A DNA stretch of 64,000 nt. It comes from JAHEYG01 sp044229775. GTDB lineage: Bacteria; Bacteroidota; Bacteroidia; B-17B0; Aurantibacillaceae. The stretch spans positions 1 through 64,000 of the forward strand of contig JBGASH010000001.1 of the NCBI GenBank assembly GCA_044229775.1. The letters run 5' to 3'. Both the position numbers and the translations under genes were made by a program. The notes below the pieces were generated by a model. It did no database searches, was not told where the DNA came from, and saw nothing but the letters and a program-made list of their open reading frames with translations. Positions 44,771 to 52,073 of this stretch are shown here, piece by piece (position 1 is the first letter of the stretch; every line of letters starts with the position of its first letter).

Positions 44771-45826
44771 TTAAAATGTAATATGCCCTCTAAAGTATTC
44801 AACCACCACGGTAATGGCTAAGTTCAATAACGACAGAGGCAATAAAATTTTCCAACCTAAATTCATTAATTGATCGTAACGGAAACGCGGCAAGGTCCAG
44901 CGTACCCACATGAACAAACAAATGAATAAGAATATTTTTGTGAAATAAGCGCCAAAGCCGATGATGCCTATCCATTTAGAACCATCCTGTAATCCCATGG
45001 CATCGTAAAGTTCCGCGGCGAAAGGGAAATTATATCCGCCAAAATAAAATCCGGCCATGATAGCCGAAGAAATGAACATGTTGATGTATTCAGCAAATAA
45101 GAATAATCCTAATTTCATGGAGGAATACTCGGTATGATAACCACCTACTAATTCACTTTCGCACTCCGGCAGGTCAAAAGGCGCGCGATTGGTCTCCGCT
45201 AAAGCGCATATGAAGAAAATTAAAAAGCCTAAAGGTTGATACACAAAATTACACCAGCCAGCATCTTGTTGCTCAATGATCTCTCGTAAGCTAAGGGTGC
45301 CGCCGGCAGTAATAATTAAAGCGATCAATGAAATACCCATGGCGATCTCATAAGAGATCATTTGTGATGACGCGCGAATGGCGCCGAGCAAGGCAAATTT
45401 ATTATTGGAAGCCCAGCCTCCGATCATGATGCCATAAACGCCAATAGAAGCAACACCTAACAAATACAAAGCGCCAATATTAATATCGGTGATCTGCATA
45501 GAATAAACTTTTCCGGCAATGCTCACGTCTTTACACCATGGAATAACAGAGCCGGTCATTAACGAGGTGACCATGAACAAACTTGGACCTAATATGAATA
45601 AGAAACGATTGGATACATTTGGAATGATCTCTTCTTTAAAGAACATTTTACCACCATCAGCTAAAGGTTGTAATAATCCCCATGGGCCGGCCTTATCGGG
45701 ACCAACACGATCTTGTAAGAATGCAGCGAACTTTCTTTCCCATAACGTTGCATACGCTGCAACGCCGAGCGAAAGTCCGAATACACAAACGCAAATTATT
45801 CCTTTATATATTAAAAATGTCAACAT
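44771..45826 (-). CDS. nuoH: NADH-quinone oxidoreductase subunit H
   Basis: 351 aa, about 8 membrane helices, the quinone-chamber subunit joining the two arms. Motifs: AAYATLWERKFAAFLQDRVGPD, GPWGLLQPLADGGKMFFKE, FALAETNRAPFDLPECESEL-type loop (read here as ICALAETNRAPFDLPE) and RWTLPRFRYDQLMNLGWK. 6 nt after nuoG. Normal length. Confidence 0.97.
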   Translation of the reverse strand: MLTFLIYKGIICVCVFGLSLGVAAYATLWERKFAAFLQDRVGPDKAGPWGLLQPLADGGKMFFKEEIIPNVSNRFLFILGPSLFMVTSLMTGSVIPWCKDVSIAGKVYSMQITDINIGALYLLGVASIGVYGIMIGGWASNNKFALLGAIRASSQMISYEIAMGISLIALIITAGGTLSLREIIEQQDAGWCNFVYQPLGFLIFFICALAETNRAPFDLPECESELVGGYHTEYSSMKLGLFLFAEYINMFISSAIMAGFYFGGYNFPFAAELYDAMGLQDGSKWIGIIGFGAYFTKIFLFICLFMWVRWTLPRFRYDQLMNLGWKILLPLSLLNLAITVVVEYFRGHITF

Positions 45827-45832
45827 ATATAA

Positions 45833-46816
45833 TTATGGTCTCTTATCTATAGGCATAAACCCTAAAGCTTTTTGATGCTTCATGGCTTCTACCTTAAGTT
45901 GATTTAAATGTTCGTAATGATTTTGAGAAATAACGGAATGGCGATTGATATGTGAAGGCCCTTCTATTACCCAGTCAGATTTCTTTTTATGATCGAAACG
46001 GCAAGAATTACAAATGAATTCTTCAACCTCATCCCACTGATCTTTACGGGCGGTAACGCGAAGCACTTCTTCGCCTTTTAACCACACGCGTGTTTTACCG
46101 GAACACTTATCGCACTTACGGTGGGCATCTACCGGCTTGGTAAACCATACACGCTGTTTAAAGCGGAATGTTTTATCGGTTAAGGCCCCAACCGGACAAA
46201 CATCGATCACGTTACCTGAAAAATCGTTATTAATGGCTTTTTCAATATAAGTAGAGATCTCAGCTGCATCACCTCTGTGAATGGCGCCGTGTACGCGGTT
46301 ATCGGTAATTTGTTCGGCCACCTTTACACAACGGTAACATAAAATGCAACGCGTCATGTGTAATTTAATTTTGTCGCCTATGTCGATCATCTCGTACTCC
46401 CGGCGTTTAAATTCGTAACGTGTTTTAGCTGATCCATTCTCGTAACCAAGATCCTGCAATTTACATTCACCCGCCTGATCACAAACCGGACAGTCGAGCG
46501 GGTGATTGATCAATAAAAATTCCACAACACCTTTACGCGCTTCAACAATTTCGGGAGAAGTAAAATTTTGCACCTCCATACCATCCATTACTTCTGTACG
46601 GCACGAAGCAACCGGTTTAGGCATTGGGTTTGGATTAGCAGTAGAGCCTTTAGATACTTTTACAATACAAGTACGGCAATAACCACCGCTTGTTTTTAAT
46701 TTGGTATAATAACACATGGCAGGCGGAGCAACCTCCGGACCGATCATGCGCGCCGCCTGAAGAATGGTGGTACCTTTTGGTACATCAATTTCTATTCCGT
46801 CGATCGTAACTTTCAT
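45833..46816 (-). CDS. nuoG: NADH-quinone oxidoreductase subunit G, short form
   Basis: 327 aa from the ATG at 46816. Electron-transfer subunit with the cysteine sets for [2Fe-2S] N1b (MCYYTKLKTSGGYCRTC...SCR), the His/Cys cluster N5 (HPLDCPVCDQAGEC) and [4Fe-4S] N4 (CILCYRC...CPVGAL), plus CDKCSGKT and CNSCRFDHKK near the end. It stops there: the large molybdopterin-type domain of E. coli or Thermus NuoG (about 800-900 aa) is missing. As I recall, short NuoG is usual in Bacteroidota, so this is not a pseudogene. Another 11 in-frame codons exist upstream (TTG at 46849), but they lie in a TCAAAA-rich repeat that belongs to the preceding insertion. Confidence 0.93.
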   Translation of the reverse strand: MKVTIDGIEIDVPKGTTILQAARMIGPEVAPPAMCYYTKLKTSGGYCRTCIVKVSKGSTANPNPMPKPVASCRTEVMDGMEVQNFTSPEIVEARKGVVEFLLINHPLDCPVCDQAGECKLQDLGYENGSAKTRYEFKRREYEMIDIGDKIKLHMTRCILCYRCVKVAEQITDNRVHGAIHRGDAAEISTYIEKAINNDFSGNVIDVCPVGALTDKTFRFKQRVWFTKPVDAHRKCDKCSGKTRVWLKGEEVLRVTARKDQWDEVEEFICNSCRFDHKKKSDWVIEGPSHINRHSVISQNHYEHLNQLKVEAMKHQKALGFMPIDKRP

Positions 46817-46820
46817 CGTT

Positions 46821-46852
46821 AAGTCAAAAGTTTTTAAGTCAAAATTCAAAAG
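46821..46852. repeat. Left flanking repeat of the four-helix-bundle cassette
   Basis: AAGTCAAAAG followed by a T run and AAGTCAAAATTCAAAAG (46836-46852). Its reverse complement matches 15 of 17 bases of 47228-47244 on the other side of the gene, so the cassette has imperfect inverted ends. Confidence 0.65.
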
Positions 46853-46856
46853 AGGG

Positions 46857-47210
46857 CTACTCCTTTTTTAAATTGACTATTATTTTTGCTAATACTTTTT
46901 CAATTTGTTCTAATTCCTTTATTATTTCCTGTTCCTTTTTGGAACTATAATCATATCCTTTTTTAATAACTGCCATCCAATAACCTGTTTCGTTTGCCGA
47001 TCTAAGGGCAATATCGTAAAACCGGGTCAGTTCTTTTCTTGAACTACTTGCTTTTGCTTCTCGCACATTCGCTCCAATTGATGTTCCGCTTCTTCTGACT
47101 TGCGATATTACATCAAAATCAACATTATTCTTTTTTAATTCTATCGAAAACTTTACCATCAATACGGCAAAATCCAGCGTCCAATCCTTTATATCTTTAT
47201 CATACCCCAT
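46857..47210 (-). CDS. Four-helix-bundle protein (23S rRNA intervening-sequence family)
   Basis: 117 aa, complete for this family. Hallmarks: LMVKFSIELKKN, QVRRSGTSIGANVREAKA, FYDIALRSANETGYWMAVIKKG and a C-terminal Lys/Glu helix. Relatives were first found inside 23S rRNA intervening sequences and resemble the Avd accessory protein of diversity-generating retroelements; they form basic pentameric barrels that can bind nucleic acid. It is not a complex I subunit, yet it lies between nuoF and nuoG in the same direction. TCAAAA-type inverted flanks suggest a small mobile cassette dropped into the operon. It is intact, so it is recent or maintained. Effects on nuoG expression would be polar at most. 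Confidence 0.9.
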   Translation of the reverse strand: MGYDKDIKDWTLDFAVLMVKFSIELKKNNVDFDVISQVRRSGTSIGANVREAKASSSRKELTRFYDIALRSANETGYWMAVIKKGYDYSSKKEQEIIKELEQIEKVLAKIIVNLKKE

Positions 47211-47227
47211 TTGAAAGAACGTTCAAC

Positions 47228-47260
47228 CTTTTGACTTTTGAATTAACTTCTCTTGACTTT
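47228..47260. repeat. Right flanking repeat of the four-helix-bundle cassette
   Basis: CTTTTGACTTTTGAATT (47228-47244), then CTCTTGACTTT, ends just after the nuoF stop. It is the inverted partner of 46836-46852. A GAACGTTC palindrome lies next to it at 47217-47224. Confidence 0.65.
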
Positions 47261-47261
47261 A

Positions 47262-48602
47262 TTAAGCCATTACTTTTTTATACTTCTTATCATAATGACT
47301 TACGTCATTGAACTTTTTACTCTTAGCTATTTCCAGAAACTCGTGTTTAAAATGGCGGATAGCCGCGGCTACCGGCCAGGCCGCTGCTTCACCCAATGGA
47401 CAAATGGTTTTTCCTTCTATCTTACTTTGTATATCCCAAAGCAATTCAACATCGGCCTCGGTAGCTGTCCCATTTAAAAACTTCTTTAATATTTTCTCCA
47501 TCCATCCAGTTCCCTCGCGGCAAGGCGAACATTGTCCGCAACTTTCGTGATGATAGAAACGCGTGAACGTAAATAAATTCTTTACAATGCTAGTATCCTC
47601 ATCCATTACAATGAATCCACCTGAACCTAACATGGTGCCGGTTTGAAATCCGCCATCCGATAAACTTTCGTAAGTCATTAAACGCGGTTCGCCTTTGGCA
47701 GTTTTTAAAATTAATTCGGTAGGTAGAATAGGAACGGAAGAACCACCGGCCACCACTGCTTTTAATTTTTTACCATGACGGATACCGCCGCAATATTCTT
47801 CACTATAAATAAATTCCTCAACCGGAATTCCTAATTCAATTTCGTATGTACCCGGTTTATTGATGTGTCCCGAAGCAGAGATCAATTTTGTACCGGTTGA
47901 TTTACCAATTCCGATCTTCGCGTATTCTTCGCCACCCATCATTACAATAGGGCAAACTGCCGCTATGGTCTCAACGTTATTAACCACAGTAGGACAACCC
48001 CATAATCCGGCAACAGCAGGGAAGGGTGGTTTGATGCGTGGATTACCGCGCTTACCTTCTAACGATTCTAACAATCCGGTTTCTTCGCCGCAAATATAAG
48101 CGCCGCCTCCCACTTGCACGTAACAATCATGCGAGAAATTAGTTCCTAAAATATTTTTTCCTAACCATCCCGCCGCGTAAGCTTCTTTGATGGCGGTTTC
48201 TAAAATGCGCGCCACATAAAAATATTCGCCACGTATGTAGATGTAAGAGGTTTTTGCGCCGAGTGCATAAGAAGAAGTGATCATTCCTTCAATCAAAGCA
48301 TGAGGGATCACTTCCATTAAATAACGGTCTTTAAATGTGCCCGGCTCCGACTCATCCGCATTACAAACCAAATATCTTGGAACGCCTTCCGGTTTTGCGA
48401 GGAAACTCCATTTTAATCCGGTAGGGAAACCGGCACCACCTCGTCCGCGTAAACCCGATTTTTTTACTTCATCGGTCACCTGATCGGGGGTCATGTTTTT
48501 CAATGCTTTCTCCACCGAAGCGTAACCACCATGTGCGCGGTACACTTCCAGCGTGTGAATGTTTGGAACCTTATCGTTATGTATTAAAAGTTTTTTCCCC
48601 AT
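47262..48602 (-). CDS. nuoF: NADH-quinone oxidoreductase subunit F
   Basis: 446 aa from the ATG at 48602. NADH- and FMN-binding subunit: GRGGAGFPTGLKWSF (FMN site), GGGAYICGEETGLLESLEGK (NADH loop) and the N3 [4Fe-4S] ligands ESCGQCSPCREG with ICPLGEAA. A GTG three codons upstream (48611) is inside a palindromic repeat, so ATG 48602 is chosen. The repeat in the nuoE-nuoF gap lies in the translation initiation region and could fold over it. Followed by the four-helix-bundle cassette. Confidence 0.96.
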   Translation of the reverse strand: MGKKLLIHNDKVPNIHTLEVYRAHGGYASVEKALKNMTPDQVTDEVKKSGLRGRGGAGFPTGLKWSFLAKPEGVPRYLVCNADESEPGTFKDRYLMEVIPHALIEGMITSSYALGAKTSYIYIRGEYFYVARILETAIKEAYAAGWLGKNILGTNFSHDCYVQVGGGAYICGEETGLLESLEGKRGNPRIKPPFPAVAGLWGCPTVVNNVETIAAVCPIVMMGGEEYAKIGIGKSTGTKLISASGHINKPGTYEIELGIPVEEFIYSEEYCGGIRHGKKLKAVVAGGSSVPILPTELILKTAKGEPRLMTYESLSDGGFQTGTMLGSGGFIVMDEDTSIVKNLFTFTRFYHHESCGQCSPCREGTGWMEKILKKFLNGTATEADVELLWDIQSKIEGKTICPLGEAAAWPVAAAIRHFKHEFLEIAKSKKFNDVSHYDKKYKKVMA

Positions 48603-48603
48603 T

Positions 48604-48639
48604 AGCCTCACCCCCCGCCCTCTCCTTTGGAGAGGGAGC
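48604..48639. repeat. Palindromic repeat between nuoE and nuoF
   Basis: CCCTCTCC (48618-48625), loop TTT, GGAGAGGG (48629-48636), preceded by AGCCTCACCCCCCG. In reverse orientation this is the same family as repeat 3 in leuS (stem plus CGGGGG(G)TGAGGCT tail). It touches the nuoF start codon. Confidence 0.85.
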
Positions 48640-48651
48640 TGGATTTATTTT

Positions 48652-49233
48652 TCATAATGTGTTTTTATAATCTCTGTCGGTATAACTTCTTAACCGGTTC
48701 TCGCTTCTGTATTTTTCAATGAGAGCGTCCACTTTTTCGAAAGTAAGATTTTCGTGATAACTCGCGCCACACTGTAACATGGGGGCGGTACCGCAAGAAC
48801 CTAAACATTCGGCTGTTTTTAAAGTGAACATACCGTCTTTAGTGGTTTCTCCTACTTTAATATTTAATTTTTTCTCAATGTGTTTTACAATGTCTTCGGC
48901 GCCATTTAACCAGCACGAGGAAGTTTGACATACTTCGAAAGTACATTTTCCTACGGGCTTTAAATGGAACATGGTATAAAAAGAAGCTACTTCAAAAACC
49001 TCTATGGGTTTTATTTTTAAAACTTCGGCTACGTAATCCATTGTTTCAGGACTTAACCATCCGCCAAATTCGGCCTGCGCAATGTGTAATACAGGAAGCA
49101 AAGCAGATTTTATTTTTTCAGGAGGATAGTGAGAAATAATTTCTTTCACGTCTGCCATAGCGGCATCGCTGAACTTTAATTCTGTTCTCTTCTTTTTATC
49201 AAATGTTTGTGTTCCGTGTACTTCTGCTCCCAT
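48652..49233 (-). CDS. nuoE: NADH-quinone oxidoreductase subunit E
   Basis: 193 aa, thioredoxin-like [2Fe-2S] (N1a) subunit that pairs with NuoF. Cys ligands in EVCQTSSCWLNG and ECLGSCGTAPM; the N-terminal helical part is YPPEKIKSALLPVLHIAQ. The first ~20 residues are a charged extension. ATG at 49233, with an 80-nt repeat-rich spacer before it and a palindrome after it. Confidence 0.96.
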   Translation of the reverse strand: MGAEVHGTQTFDKKKRTELKFSDAAMADVKEIISHYPPEKIKSALLPVLHIAQAEFGGWLSPETMDYVAEVLKIKPIEVFEVASFYTMFHLKPVGKCTFEVCQTSSCWLNGAEDIVKHIEKKLNIKVGETTKDGMFTLKTAECLGSCGTAPMLQCGASYHENLTFEKVDALIEKYRSENRLRSYTDRDYKNTL

Positions 49234-49313
49234 GTTAGTTCGTAGTTGGGGGTTCGGAGTTCGTAGATCCGGTACCCTAACAATATTAATTTTAATTCAA
49301 CATTCTTAATTCT
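49234..49313. repeat. Repeat-rich scar between nuoD and nuoE
   Basis: AGTTCGTAG occurs twice (49237-49245 and 49258-49266) around GGGGTTCGG, followed by a TTAATT/ATTCTTAATTCTT-rich part (49282-49313). Such degenerate tracts resemble the flanks of the four-helix-bundle cassette and may mark a lost insertion. No gene is seen. Confidence 0.5.
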
Positions 49314-50528
49314 TTAAGCATCTAATTCTCCTGCAATAACGTTCATACTACTCATGGTAATAATGGCATCACTCAACATGCTTCCTTTTATCATTTCGGG
49401 ATAGGCCTGATAATAAATAAAACAAGGCCTGCGGAAATGTAAACGGAATGGCGCGCGGCCACCATCACTTACTAAATAAAATCCTAATTCACCGTTACCA
49501 CCTTCCACACAATGATAAACTTCCCCTTTTGGAACATCTGTTTCACCCATCACAATTTTAAAATGATAGATCAAAGCTTCCATGTTGTTATAAACTTCTT
49601 CTTTAGGCGGCAAATAAAAATCGGGAATATCGGCATGTGGTTTTCCATCGGGAATATTTTTGATGGCCTGCTCAATAATTTTAAGCGACTCCCACATTTC
49701 CTGTTGTCTTACCATAAAACGATCGTACGTATCGCCGCTGGTACCAACCGGAACAATGAATTGAAAATCTTCATAAGAAGAATACGGATTCATCACTCTA
49801 ACATCATAATCCACGCCAGCTGCACGAAGATTTGGTCCGGTAAAACTGTATTGCAAGGCCATATCGGCGCTGATAGGCCCGCAATTAACGGTGCGGTCCA
49901 TAAAAATTTTATTGCGCTCTAATAAATTGGTGAATTCAGTAAGCGCTTTAGGATATTCTTTTACAAATGACTTAATAAGATCCCATGTTTTCGGCGACCA
50001 GTCTTTATCCCATCCGCCAATGCGACCAATGTTTGTGGTTAATCGGGCACCGCAAATGGATTCAAAAATGTCGTAAACCTTTTCGCGCCATTGGAAAATA
50101 TATAAAAAACCGGTCATAGCTCCGGTATCTACGCCAATAACAGAATTACAAATAAGGTGATCGGCAATACGCGATAGTTCCATAATGATGACACGCATGT
50201 ACTGTGCACGTTTTGGAATTTCGGCTTTAATTAATTTTTCAACCGTCATGTGCCATCCCATATTATTAATAGGGGAAGAACAATAGTTTAGACGATCGGT
50301 AAGTGTTGTAATTTGATAATACGGACGACGCTCAGCTAATTTTTCAAATGCACGGTGGATATAACCTACGGTTGGCGTAGCTTCATGAATGATCTCGCCA
50401 TCCATTTTCAGAATATTCTGAAAGATACCATGCGTAGCCGGATGCGTTGGCCCAAGATTAAGCGTAGAATATTCTTTTTCTTCTATATCCTCGGCAGTAA
50501 TATTTTTTATGTTCTCTTTCTTGCTCAT
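49314..50528 (-). CDS. nuoD: NADH-quinone oxidoreductase subunit D
   Basis: 404 aa, the 49-kDa quinone-site subunit related to the large subunit of NiFe hydrogenases. Motifs: LNLGPTHPATHGIFQ, VGYIHRAFEKLAE, the FTGPNLRAAGVDYDVR region and the C-terminal LSDAIITMSSMNVIAGELDA. Starts directly after the nuoC stop with no gap. NuoC and NuoD are separate genes here, not fused. Confidence 0.97.
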   Translation of the reverse strand: MSKKENIKNITAEDIEEKEYSTLNLGPTHPATHGIFQNILKMDGEIIHEATPTVGYIHRAFEKLAERRPYYQITTLTDRLNYCSSPINNMGWHMTVEKLIKAEIPKRAQYMRVIIMELSRIADHLICNSVIGVDTGAMTGFLYIFQWREKVYDIFESICGARLTTNIGRIGGWDKDWSPKTWDLIKSFVKEYPKALTEFTNLLERNKIFMDRTVNCGPISADMALQYSFTGPNLRAAGVDYDVRVMNPYSSYEDFQFIVPVGTSGDTYDRFMVRQQEMWESLKIIEQAIKNIPDGKPHADIPDFYLPPKEEVYNNMEALIYHFKIVMGETDVPKGEVYHCVEGGNGELGFYLVSDGGRAPFRLHFRRPCFIYYQAYPEMIKGSMLSDAIITMSSMNVIAGELDA

Positions 50529-51032
50529 TTATCTTCCAAACATTTTATCGCTTTTATCATCGCGGCTCTGATCTTCTAAAGGATATTCTTTTCTCAATGG
50601 GAAAATATCCATCTCATCCACATTTAAAATGCGTTTTAAGTTAGGATGCCCTTTGAATTTTACACCAAAAAAATCGTAGGTCTCTCTTTCCATCCAATTG
50701 GCGCCGGCCCAAAGATCAACGGCGGTTGGAATTTCGGGATGAGTGATTGGGAAAAAAGCTTTAACTCTGATCCGATAATTCTTTGGCATGTTGTGTAAAT
50801 GATAGATCACGCCTAAATGTTTTTCGTCGGGTGTTTGTATGCCGGTTAGATCAGTAAGAAAATGAAAATTCAGCTCTGGGTCATTTTTTAAGAAAGAAAG
50901 TACCTCGTGAATTTTTTCTTTATTAATTGTAAAAACAGGAAAATCATAAGATAATTCAGTGTGTTCTACGCTTCCGTGGAACTGTTCGGTTAACTTTTGA
51001 TTGATATTATTTAATAACTCCTGTTTATCCAT
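50529..51032 (-). CDS. nuoC: NADH-quinone oxidoreductase subunit C
   Basis: 167 aa, the 30-kDa peripheral subunit. Signature WMERETYDFFGVKFKGHPNLKRI, ending in PLRKEYPLEDQ. The ATG shares one base with the nuoB stop (TAATG). Confidence 0.96.
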   Translation of the reverse strand: MDKQELLNNINQKLTEQFHGSVEHTELSYDFPVFTINKEKIHEVLSFLKNDPELNFHFLTDLTGIQTPDEKHLGVIYHLHNMPKNYRIRVKAFFPITHPEIPTAVDLWAGANWMERETYDFFGVKFKGHPNLKRILNVDEMDIFPLRKEYPLEDQSRDDKSDKMFGR

Positions 51033-51595
51033 TACTCAATGCCGTAACTATTCATCAGTTTTCTATACTCTTCCGAATTTCTTCTTCGAAGCGATTCGTT
51101 CTTTGCTAATTCTTTAATTTTTAATAGTCCTTCAATGATTTGTTCAGGACGTGGTGGACAACCTGGCACGTAAACATCTACCGGAATAATACGGTCGATG
51201 CCTTGTAACACACTGTAAGTGTCAAAAATGCCACCACTACTGGCGCAAGCGCCAACCGATAAAACCCAACGGGGTTCGGCCATTTGCTCATATACTTGTC
51301 GTAAGGTTGGTCCCATTTTTTTGGCGATGGTGCCCATTACCATTAACATATCCGCTTGGCGGGGAGAAAAACTTAAACGCTCAGAACCAAAACGGGCAAG
51401 ATCGTAATCGCTGGCCATGGTTGCCATAAATTCAATTCCACAACAGGAAGTGGCAAAAGGCAACGGCCAAAGCGAATTAGCGCGGGCTAAACCGATAACA
51501 TCGTTTAGTTTAGTTGCAAAAAAACCAGGGCCTTCCAATCCGGCAGGACTTTTAGCGATCTCAAGTTTTGTGCGTTTTATAATTTCTTTTCCCAT
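51032..51595 (-). CDS. nuoB: NADH-quinone oxidoreductase subunit B
   Basis: 187 aa, holds the terminal cluster N2. All four Cys ligands are visible: the tandem pair in SCCGIEFMA, GACASSGG, and VPGCPPRPEQIIEGL. The ATG at 51595 follows nuoA by 28 nt; that spacer has a short ATTCGTA/TTTCGTA repeat. Confidence 0.97.
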   Translation of the reverse strand: MGKEIIKRTKLEIAKSPAGLEGPGFFATKLNDVIGLARANSLWPLPFATSCCGIEFMATMASDYDLARFGSERLSFSPRQADMLMVMGTIAKKMGPTLRQVYEQMAEPRWVLSVGACASSGGIFDTYSVLQGIDRIIPVDVYVPGCPPRPEQIIEGLLKIKELAKNESLRRRNSEEYRKLMNSYGIE

Positions 51596-51623
51596 TTTCT
51601 AATTCGTATTTCGTACTTTCAAA

Positions 51624-51998
51624 TTATTCTTCCCACTTAATGGCTTTTTTTGAAAGCATGTAATAAAATCCAACCAATAACAGAATGATGAAAGAGAAAA
51701 CCTCTATTACGCCGATCATACCCAGCTCTTTAAAATTAACTGCCCATGGATACATAAAAATTACTTCCACATCAAACAACACGAATAAAATAGCCACCAA
51801 AAAATATTTTATGGAAAAAGGGGTACGGGCGTTCCCTTCACTTTCAATACCGCACTCAAAGGAATCAAGCTTGATCTTTGTTTTACGTTTTGGACCTAAG
51901 TAATGCGTGGCAACCATAGTTGTAACCACAAAACCAAGCGCAACAAGAAACATTAAAAAAATTGGTAAATAAGCGGTAGGCGAATTGGTTAATCCCAT
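51624..51998 (-). CDS. nuoA: NADH-quinone oxidoreductase subunit A
   Basis: 124 aa, three membrane helices. ND3 signature KLDSFECGIESEGNARTPFSIKYFL in the loop (given as residues about 42-66), then FDVEVIFMYPWA. First gene of the nuo operon. The 75-bp spacer to the upstream T9SS gene has no strong promoter; CAAAGATT at 52051-52058 (AATCTTTG on the minus strand) is the best candidate. Confidence 0.96.
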   Translation of the reverse strand: MGLTNSPTAYLPIFLMFLVALGFVVTTMVATHYLGPKRKTKIKLDSFECGIESEGNARTPFSIKYFLVAILFVLFDVEVIFMYPWAVNFKELGMIGVIEVFSFIILLLVGFYYMLSKKAIKWEE

Positions 51999-52073
51999 AA
52001 CACGATCATTAAAATCAAGATGTAAGATTAACTATTTTTATGTAAATCATCAAAGATTTTAGCTAAAAAAAAG

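Noticed and set aside
45833..46816. nuoG as a truncated pseudogene
   Set aside because: The frame is clean, all cluster ligands are present, and short NuoG is compatible with this phylum.
46817..46849. Longer nuoG start at TTG 46849
   Set aside because: The 11 extra residues come from the TCAAAA-rich flank of the inserted cassette; ATG 46816 starts the canonical ferredoxin domain.
48603..48611. Longer nuoF start at GTG 48611
   Set aside because: The GTG lies within a dispersed palindromic repeat; ATG 48602 gives the normal NuoF N-terminus.
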